From assembly GCA_900491605.1 (NCBI GenBank), contig UESW01004374.1, forward strand, positions 131,989-195,988: a stretch of DNA of 64,000 nucleotides, read 5' to 3'. This stretch comes from Calamus simplicifolius (taxonomy: Eukaryota > Streptophyta > Magnoliopsida > Arecales > Arecaceae). The notes below the pieces were generated by a model that was not told the DNA's origin, ran no database searches, and worked only from the letters and a program-made list of their open reading frames with translations. The position numbers and the translations under genes are program-made. This document shows, piece by piece, positions 55,921 through 64,000 of the stretch (position 1 is its first letter; each line of letters starts with the position of its first letter).

Positions 55921-58456
55921 TTTCTTATTAAAGATAGTGGTCTTTTATTCTAGTAAGCTTATATCGTAACTTAAATATATCCACATTGCCATGGTTTATC
56001 TGCTAATATTAATTTATGTTAATTTAATATCTTTCCATCCTGTACCCTTCGGTTCATCTAATTTTTCTCCATTTGATCCCTTTAGAAAACAAAGGAGTTT
56101 CCCTTAAAAGAACTTGAAAATATTGATGTTTCTGAACATTCTTCTACGATTTATGTTATTGGAACTGCATTTTAGGGTAGGCATGCATAGATGGATCATC
56201 AAATGATTGTCTATAGATATTTTAAAAACAAAATCAATGGACTCTAGGGTACTATTTTGGCCTAAAAAGCATTGTGTTGTTTATATATTCCTTTTGCAAC
56301 ATTTGCTTCATCAATTAAACAACCAGTATATTACAGCAGTATCTATAGGTGTATCATGGATCATATTTCTCAAGCATTAGCTCATCCATAGGTAGATGAT
56401 GTTAGGGGTGAAGTTTTAATAGTGCACGTCCTATTGAATTACTTTGCAACTAGCAAATCTTTCGCTGCTCCTTTTCTCCATATATTTTTCTTATGTTTTA
56501 TATTTCCAAACATAAAGAAAATAGCTAAACAGAGAGGAGCCAATTATATATAGCAGCCTCAGAAGCCTTGAGATTGTTCTAGAGTGAAGGAATGACCTGG
56601 TTTAACCTGTATATCATCAGCATCAAATAATCAGGTCTTTTGCTTCAGATCATTCGAGAGATATAGTTTTCAATTGATGTAGCATATTACATTGATCTTC
56701 TTTCAATTTATTATTCTCATAAATAGACATGTTATAATTTTTATTTCTCACATGTAAAACATTGTCTTTTGTCTGTGTATATTTCTTGTCAGTGAGAATC
56801 ATGGTGTTAATTGTGTTGCTATGTGTTTGAATGAGAGTTGCAATTTTCCTCTCGTATTTCATTTTGTTAACATGCATCTTCGTTGCATAAGGTATTATTT
56901 TATCACACCTATCTTCAGCTTCAGATTTTTGAATTTCATTCCAGTCTTTTCAAAATTCTAATGTCAAGGTCACAGCTCTACCCTGTTTTGCAGATCTAAC
57001 ATACTGCATTTAGCTTCTTTTGTTTATCACATGCAATAATTGGTCTTTTGTGTGTCTGTTAATAAATGAGAATTATGGTGCTAATTGTGTGGGTATGTTT
57101 TTGACTGAGAGATCTGCAAAGATTTTCTTCCCCTTATTTTGTTTTACTAACAAACTTCTTAGTCTTATAGGGTGTTAGTTTTATCACCCTTGTTTTCAGC
57201 TTTAAATTGTTGAGTTTCATTTCAGAGTCTTTTAAAGAGTTCTACTGTCAAGGTCACATATCTACCCTCTTTTTCTTGCATCAGTCTCCCATTGTATATT
57301 TCAATTTGTGAAACAAAACTTTCCATTACAACTATTATCATTTCAACAATCAGCTTTCAGTTTCTTTCCTTATCAAAAGGATGAAATAATCATCATGTTT
57401 TTCCATTAGATGAGTCAGATAAGATTGCCATCTGTGGACTTGTATCCAGCACTGCCTGAGATTGCCATCCGTAGACCTGTATCCAGCACCATAATATTAT
57501 GCCATAAAACTATTAGTAGAACAAAATCCATAGAAGGGTCTTCCTCATGGAAATCTACTCCGACAACTTTTATTAGCCTTAAATTTTTTTAGTTTGAAAA
57601 TGTTTAAAATAGACAATATGTATTAAGGTACAAAGCTGAAAGTCCATCTTCGATTTATGTTGATATCTTGCATCTGAGTTTAGTGCCTTCAACCTGCAGT
57701 TTAAGTTTTTGGTGGTCCTTAAGTTTTATATATTAATGACCACAAACTCTTGTGCCTGTGGAAATTTAATGGCCAAAGTTGATCTCAATTTACCAAAATG
57801 ATGTAACTTAAACTAAAGAATCCATTAATAGGTTTAAAAGGAGGTGTAGGAAGCAACATTGAGCTGTGAAGAAATGCTTCCTATTCATGCTTCAGATTTC
57901 TTCAATCCCATGTCCCTAGATTGTTGCTGTTACAACCAGAAGATAAGGTAGTCTCCTGACGCAGCATCATGGAGGTCAGAGACTGAATATCAGTTCTTAT
58001 AGAAAAGTGAAGGAGAGGACAGTGAAACAATGGCATAAGGTGCTAGATAAAAGAGTCTTCAATCAATGTTTTATTTGATAAATGAGTTCTTTCGTTACAA
58101 ATCTGGACTGTTTATAGGGTCTTGTTTATAGAAATAGAAAACATATATCGCACTTGTACAATTCTAACAACTACAGTATTTAGTTTACTTAGCAGCAAAT
58201 AACTTCTTCACCTATGAATCCAAAAGATAACCTTTACTTTCATGTCAATTACTTATTACCATATTCCTAGCTAATAAAATGCATGTCATAGTTTGAGTAC
58301 CTTCACACACAGCAATCAACGATAGCTTTTCCACATTACTTTTGGATCAATTTTATTCACTTGGTTTTCTGAGAAACATTGATAGCAAACCTAGATTTAA
58401 AATGTCATGACAGTTCTGTTTATACATTAAATGACAGCACCCCTTCCCAATACACC
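55921..58456. other. Spacer with an old tandem duplication, no gene recognised
   Basis: No coding region is supported. Two related blocks of about 255-265 bp (56743-56998 and 57023-57287) share ATGGTG-TAATTGTGT, TTTATCAC, TTTCATT and TGTCAAGGTCACA segments in the same order. A 37-bp unit containing GATTGCCATC and TGTATCCAGCAC is repeated at 57421-57490. Confidence 0.6.
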
Positions 58457-58464
58457 GTGAGATT
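58457..58464. repeat. hAT target-site duplication, left (GTGAGATT)
   Basis: Eight bases identical to 60833-60840. In an unbiased 8-mer, chance identity at both borders is about 1 in 65,000. Confidence 0.85.
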
Positions 58465-58554
58465 AGGCATGCCAGGCACGGCCCAGGCCCATCGTGCACG
58501 GCACGGTAAAAAAAAATTCAGCTGGCACAGTTCAGTAAAAAAAAATTTAAATTT

Positions 58555-58598
58555 GGCACGGCCCGTGACCCATCAAGAAATGGGTCATGGGCCGTGCC
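58555..58598. repeat. Inverted repeat / hairpin in the hAT-like element
   Basis: The arms are 58555-58573 (GGCACGGCCCGTGACCCAT) and 58580-58598, with one mismatch in 19 and a 6-base loop. The motif GGCACGGCCC is also the terminal repeat motif. Confidence 0.8.
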
Positions 58599-58649
58599 TG
58601 GCACGGCCCTTCTGGGCCATTTTGTGGGACGTGCCAGCTGATTCAAGCC

Positions 58650-60445
58650 ATGATCCTGATTGGCGATGATCGATCGGACCGTTGCGATCAATCCGATCGG
58701 AGACGATCCGACGGTTGCGATCGATCCAAGCCATGATCCCCATCTGGGATGATCGATTCGACGGTTGCGATCTATCCCATCGGCGATTATCCGACGGTTA
58801 CGATCGATTCAAGCCATGATCCCGATCGGCGATGATCGATCCGATGGTTGCGATCCATTCGATCGGAGACGATCCGACGGTTGCGATCGATCCAAGCCAT
58901 GATCCCGATCGGCGATGATCGATCCAACAGTTGCGATCTATCCGATCGGAGATGATCCGACGGTTGCGATCGATCCAAGCCATGATCCCGATCGGCGATG
59001 ATCGATCGGACCGTTGCGATCAATTCGATCGGAGACGATCCGATGGTTGCGATCGATCCAAGCCATGATCCCCATCGGGAATGATTGATCCGATGGTTGC
59101 GATCTATCCCATCGGCGATGATCCGACGGTTGCGATCGATCCATGCCATGATCCCGATCGGCGATGATCGATCCGACGGTTGCGATCCATCCGATCGGAG
59201 ACGATCCGATGGTTGCGATCGATCCAAGCCATGATCCCGATCGGCGATTATCGATTCGACCGTTGCGATCAATCCGATCGGAGATGATTCGACGGCTGCG
59301 ATCGATCCAAGCCATGATCCCGATCGGCGATGATCGATCCGACGGTTGCAAACCATCCGATCAGAGACGATCCGACGGTTGCGATCGATCCAAGCCATGA
59401 TCCCGATCGGCGATGATCGATCAGACCATTGCGATCAATCCAATCGGAGACGATCCGACAGTTGCGATCGATCCAAACCATGATCCCCATCGAGGATGGT
59501 CGATCCGACGGTTGCGATCTATCCCATCGGCGATGATCCGACGGTTGCGATCGATCCAAGCTATGATCCCGATCGGCGATGATCGATTGGACCATTGCGA
59601 TAATCCGATCAGAGATGATCCGATGGTTGCGATCGATCCAAGCCATGATCCCCATCGGGGATGATTGATCCGGCGGTTGCAATCTATCCCATCGGTGATG
59701 GTCCAACGGTTGCGATCGATCCAAGCTATGATCCCGATCGATGATGATCGATTGGACCGTTGCGATCAATCCGATCGGAGACGATCCCACGGCTGCGATC
59801 GATCCAAGCCATGATCCCGATCGGCAATGATCGAGCCGACGGTTGTGATCGATCTAAGTGATGATCCCGATTGGCGATGATCAATTCAACAGTTGCGATC
59901 CATCCGATCGGAGATGATCCGACGGTTACGATCGATCCAAGCCATGATCCCAATCGGCAATGATCGATCGGACCGTTGCGATCAATCCAATCGAAGACGA
60001 TCCGACAGTTGCGATCGATCCAAGCCATGATCCCCATCGGGGATAATCGATCCGACGGTTGCGATCTATCCCATCAGCGATGATCCGACGGTTGCCATCG
60101 ATCCAAGCCATGATCCCGATCGGCGATGATTGATCCGACGGTTGCGATCCATTCGATCGAGACAATCCGACAGTTGCGATCGATCCAAGCGATGATCCCG
60201 ATCGGCGATGATCCGACGGTTGCGATTGATCCAAGCTATGATCCTGATCGACGATGATCGATCGGAGACGATCCGACGATTGCGATCGATCCAAGCCATG
60301 AACCCGATCAGCGATGATCTATCCGACGGTTGCGATCGATCCGATCGGAGACGATTCGATGGTTGCGATCGATCCAAGCCATGATCCCGATCGGCGATGA
60401 TCGATCCGACGGTTGCGACCCATCCGATCGGCGATGATCCGGTGA
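58650..60445. repeat. 83-bp GATC-rich satellite array (about 21-22 units)
   Basis: The landmark CCAAGCCATGATCCC (aag position) recurs at 58728, 58811, 58894, 58977, 59060, 59143, 59226, 59309, 59392, 59475, 59558, 59640 and 59723, and on to about 60370, with steps of 82-83 bp and one or two shortened units near 60200. Each unit is built from two related halves of about 41 bp that share GATCCGACGGTTGCGATC. It has about eight GATC sites and frequent CGATCG. ORFs of 100-200 codons on the minus strand are by-products because stops are rare in the unit. Confidence 0.93.
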
Positions 60446-60832
60446 TTGCGATCTTTCTATTTTTTTTCTTCTTATTGTATTATGTTCTGGAGGTCAGGCC
60501 TAGCCCCCCTCCCTTTTGTTCTATTTTGATTTTAAATTAATAAACTGGTAGGGGTCTATGCCAAACCCTCCACCATTAAGGTGGTTGTATATTAATAAAA
60601 TTTTTTATTCCTAATAAATATTTAATTTATCAAAAAAAATATTCATTTTACAAATTTTTTTTATTTGAGCCGTGCACGGGCCAGGCCTCGGGTGAGCCAT
60701 GGGCCGTGCCGGCCCAGGCCCGTAATGGACCGTGCCGTGCTGGGCCAATAGAAAAAATTTTCTAGGCCCGGCATAGCCCGGTACTATAGCAGTACTGGGC
60801 CGTGCCTGGCACGGCCCAGTGCCGACCTCTAC

Positions 60833-60840
60833 GTGAGATT
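60833..60840. repeat. hAT target-site duplication, right (GTGAGATT)
   Basis: Matches 58457-58464 exactly and directly follows the right terminus of the element. Confidence 0.85.
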
Positions 60841-63800
60841 GTGCCCTAGAAGACCAATTGCCATCCACCTGAAACTCCTCGGAACCAGCCAAAACATCCT
60901 CCAGTATTGATTGAGGCTATTGGAAGATTCTTATCACCATGCTTAAATTCAGCACCTTCTAGCAATTGCTTTCCTTTCACTAGTTTGAGTCCTTATGTTT
61001 TACCAGGACTCTACATTATCAATCATTTTCCTCGCTTAATTAACATCCAGTTGGCATTATCAAAACCTTGGTCTTCATCCATTACATAATTACACATAAT
61101 TAGCATTATGGTGATCCAATTTCGATGATCAAATGCCCCCTAAAAGTACTAAGCAATTAAGCCTTTGATGAGAATCCTTCTTTTATGTCAAAAGTCAGAG
61201 GATGAGATACTGCATCCTTCGCTAATGTTCTCAGCTTATGCAGGGATTCTCGTTGCGAGGATTTAAGAGCTTCGGACCATCTTTCCAACCCATGGTAGGC
61301 AAATTATTTGTTTAATTATTAGCTGATGGCTCCGCCATTAATTCATGTTCATGGTGTTAGAGATGCCGACATTTCCCAATCCATCACTCTTTTCTTTTCT
61401 TGCGCTTGCTTTAGTTTTACTAGTTTGTAGGCAAACCATATATTAATTATAATCAGAATAAATGAGTTGGACTCGTATGATCATTGAACAACAAAAATCA
61501 GACACCAACAATAAAAACAAAAGAAGGCTGCATTAAAAAAGCCTAAGCTGCTATCTAACTCCATTAAAACGATAGCTTTGTCACGTTAAATTATCTTGAT
61601 CATAATATATAGATTAAAGTGCTAATAACGGGCTTGGACGAGCCCCAGGCACAAATAGCAGCCAGTGTTCAGAGACTGTTTCAGGTAGAGATGGTAAAAA
61701 CTGGACTCAACCTGCGAATTCAAATCTATCCAAATTAGGGTTTTATTTTTTAATCCAAACTCGAGGTGATTCAAAAGTTTTAGAATCGGATCAAATTATT
61801 TGGATGACGAATGATCTGAAAATAATATTTAGATAAGATGGTGCCATCGTGGTCCTTTTTCCATACCCCACCTTCAGACCTAGCTGTTGCCAACAGCATT
61901 AAAATGTGAATAATAATAATAATAATAATAAATCATATTTCAAGTAAAGCTTTCATAGGTATCCTTGCAAAATGAAATAACCATATAACTTTTAAGGGTT
62001 AGAGGCAGAGAAGACCTTATGCGAGCTTTCTTTGGCTCCCTTACTCCTTTTTTTTTTTTCTTTTCTTTTTAAATTTTCATTAAATAGGGGAGAAAAAGGA
62101 CCAGATTTGATGAGGACTTTAGACACATTTCAAGCAAGTCATATGGAAATCTTTCCTCCCTTCTTATTCCCCTTTTTCTTTTTCTTTATCATATCTAAAA
62201 GTAGGCAAAAGAAAGATTAAAAGGTGAGGGATCAGGCTAAAATTTTGTATTTTAACATTATTGCTACAAATGTAAGAATGATCTTTGCATTATAGGAGAA
62301 ATCATAATTTTTGATGATTATGTAGTTTTAAAAGTAAAAAAAAAAAGTTCAAAAATTCTATAAAATTAATATCTTGTTTGGAGATATGTATGCATTTGTT
62401 ATCTCAATTTGATAGCAAGTTATTTAAATTTGGACATGATTATGGCTACCTAAATCTAAACTAAAATTTAAATAATTTTAAAAATTAAATAGTAATTAAT
62501 GCATACGGGAGGGTTGAAAATATATGTAGTATATTTGATAGAATTCTACACTGATCCAAATTAAAATTTAATTTCTTATATATTATAATTAAATATTAAT
62601 TTGTTATTTAAAATTATTTTATGAATGTTAAATATAAAAATGAAGCAATTAATATTATGTATAGATAATTGATAATACTAAATGTTGACTAAAGGATCCT
62701 AAGCACCAATAGGAATAATGAGTGAATGCCAATTGACTCAATCTTACGAAGAGGATAATTCATATTCTAACTGATTCTCTTGCAAAAATAAAAGAAAAGT
62801 ATAATGAGTGTTGAAGACTGCTTGACTAAGACTCTTCAATCTTCAAGTCAATGAGGAAAAAGAAATGAAAACACTAATGACAAACCTTATATCCATCTCA
62901 CTTCAAGAAGAGGGAGGAAGTGTGAGAGGTCGATGGTTGTGGATAATAAAATGAGAGATGAAGGAGAAGAAAGAACTTGGAAGATTGGAGAGAGAAAAAG
63001 GCCCTTTCCCTTTAAGAGAGGGTCCTTCTTATCAGTGGGCTCTCATCCTAGTGCTCAAAGTGGTTCCAGCGATGATGGCATGTCTACCTTCGACAATGAG
63101 TTTGGTGATGAGACTATTCCAACTTTTATGGGACATACTCCTAGCAAAGGGATATGCGTGGAGAGGTTATTGCCTAATCTTGTTTGTAGGTTTGACAGGT
63201 AAGAGGCTAGAAATGATACTAGCCATAGCCCTCTAATATTATCCAATCATAGCAGGTTGTGGTAAGGTAACATGGAGTTGTGTCTAGAGGCCAACTTGGC
63301 ACTAACTTAACTTGGCTCCATCAAATACGCCTGCTCTCGAGACTGAGGAGGCATACTTAAGAAAGGGAGTATCTGAGCTAGCATCAAATTTACATAGAAT
63401 GAGGTTATCCTTTTGAAGCAGGCTTGTGGGCCTCTTTTAGCATGTTAAGGCTTGGTCTTATAAACTCATTTAAGAATATTTAACGAAGGACTTCTGCAAG
63501 CTCTCTTTTCTCTCATAAGTAAGAGTTCTTCTAAGCTTTGGTCCTATTTTATTCTCTTCTTTAGGCTGCACAAAGGCACTTATTAAGCTGAGGGTGTCAA
63601 TTATGAGGCTCTTCAATAAGAAGTTAATGAGTCACTTCCTTAGGATCTAGTGGTGATGATCAAGCCATATTGATTGCAGAGGCCACATGTTACCTTCAGA
63701 GCCCTTTTAGCAGGCTCAGGCTTTGTACCTTTTCTTTTCTTCTTTTCTTTTTTATCCTAAAGGAGAAAGGGCAGTGCCATATTCTTAAATCAGGCATAGG

Positions 63801-64000
63801 ATTGGCAACTCATGGGTTATGGTTTGTGCTTTTAAAAGTAAATGCCTTAGCCCTTTAATCGCTCTTCTATAGTGTCTACTTTGGTGCTCCTAAAACTTTT
63901 GGGTTTTTCGATTCCTTTGGTGCTTTGCAAGCATGTCTTGTTTTCCTTGATCTTCCTTTGGCAAAAGTTTCTCATTCTTTCCCCTTGCATAAGTGACAAT
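60841..64000. other. Spacer, no gene recognised
   Basis: AT-rich, with an (AAT)n run at 61910-61931 and pyrimidine runs at 62040-62070 and 62155-62190. An 89-codon frame at 62933-63202 (acidic, Ser-rich) has no recognised features. Stretches at 62880-63400 have LTR-like texture (AGAGAGGGTCCTTCTT) but no borders were found. Confidence 0.5.

Larger units (their letters stand above)
58465..60832. mobile_element. Non-autonomous hAT-like DNA transposon carrying a satellite array
   Basis: The element is flanked by a perfect 8-bp duplication, GTGAGATT (58457-58464 and 60833-60840), the duplication size of hAT transposons. Ends are inverted and GC-rich: the left end has GCCAGGCACGGCCCAG, and the right end carries its reverse complement CTGGGCCGTGCCTGGC, with a longer terminus (GCCGACCTCTAC). 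No transposase is encoded. Between the ends lie a 19-bp-arm hairpin (58555-58598), an 83-bp satellite array (about 58650-60445) and AT-rich filler. Confidence 0.82.

Noticed and set aside
58787..60377. Long minus-strand frames (up to 203 codons) rich in Ile, Asp and Arg
   Set aside because: They are read out of the 83-bp satellite. The unit lacks stops in most frames, and the period is not a multiple of three, so the repeats of protein sequence reflect the DNA repeat.
58650..60445. CRISPR-like array
   Set aside because: Units are contiguous with no unique spacers, and the setting is a plant nuclear genome.
62933..63202. 89-codon acidic frame near the right end
   Set aside because: No family resemblance, a competing frame of similar length overlaps it, and no promoter or splice context supports a gene.

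Overview
This window is nuclear DNA of a flowering plant, most likely a monocot and possibly a palm. The lineage is inferred only from the repeat types and the general look of the one host gene. The single conventional gene recognised is an intronless gene for the chloroplast import receptor TOC159 (50937-54803, + strand). Almost everything else is layered transposable elements, AT-rich spacer and satellite-like arrays.

Layout, left to right. 1-2273: the 5' part of a minus-strand Ty1/copia element (intact partial gag, primer-binding site, 1.7-kb LTR), inserted into a 98-bp tandem array. 2274 to about 10400: a minus-strand Ty3/gypsy element of the Tat type (gag, protease, RT, RNase H, a second archaeal-type RNase H, integrase), with frameshifts throughout and a LTR whose U3 carries a 104-bp array. 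About 10400-15540: AT-rich spacer. 15540-19530: a decayed plus-strand copia element. 19530-21427: the tail of another Tat element. 21428 to about 23480: a LTR, PBS and leader resembling an Athila/Tat element. 23500-23900: a CACTA (En/Spm) TNP2 transposase relic. 25681-50327: a 24.6-kb plus-strand Tat element with both LTRs and matching 5-bp target duplications (ATATA). It carries an antisense, apparently intron-containing accessory gene. A minus-strand chromovirus of the Del/Tekay type (36616 onward) lies inside it and runs into a 996-N assembly gap.

The sequence before the chromovirus (32724-36615) reappears after the gap (42815-46715). The simplest reading is that two versions of one Tat element were joined at the gap, one with the chromovirus and one without. 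The element would then be about 14.5 kb.

50937-54803 is TOC159, whose start lies about 600 bp from the end of the large Tat element. Downstream are a 5'-truncated RTE-type LINE (55013-55920, minus), an unexplained spacer with an old 270-bp tandem duplication, and a non-autonomous hAT-like element (58465-60832) with a perfect 8-bp target duplication (GTGAGATT). About three quarters of that hAT-like element is a GATC-rich 83-bp satellite array. 60841-64000 holds no recognisable gene.

The genes do not form a pathway. The biological interest lies in the nesting, the antisense accessory gene of the Tat element, the repeated loss of RT active sites, the satellite carried by a DNA transposon, and the likely assembly or haplotype problem at the gap.
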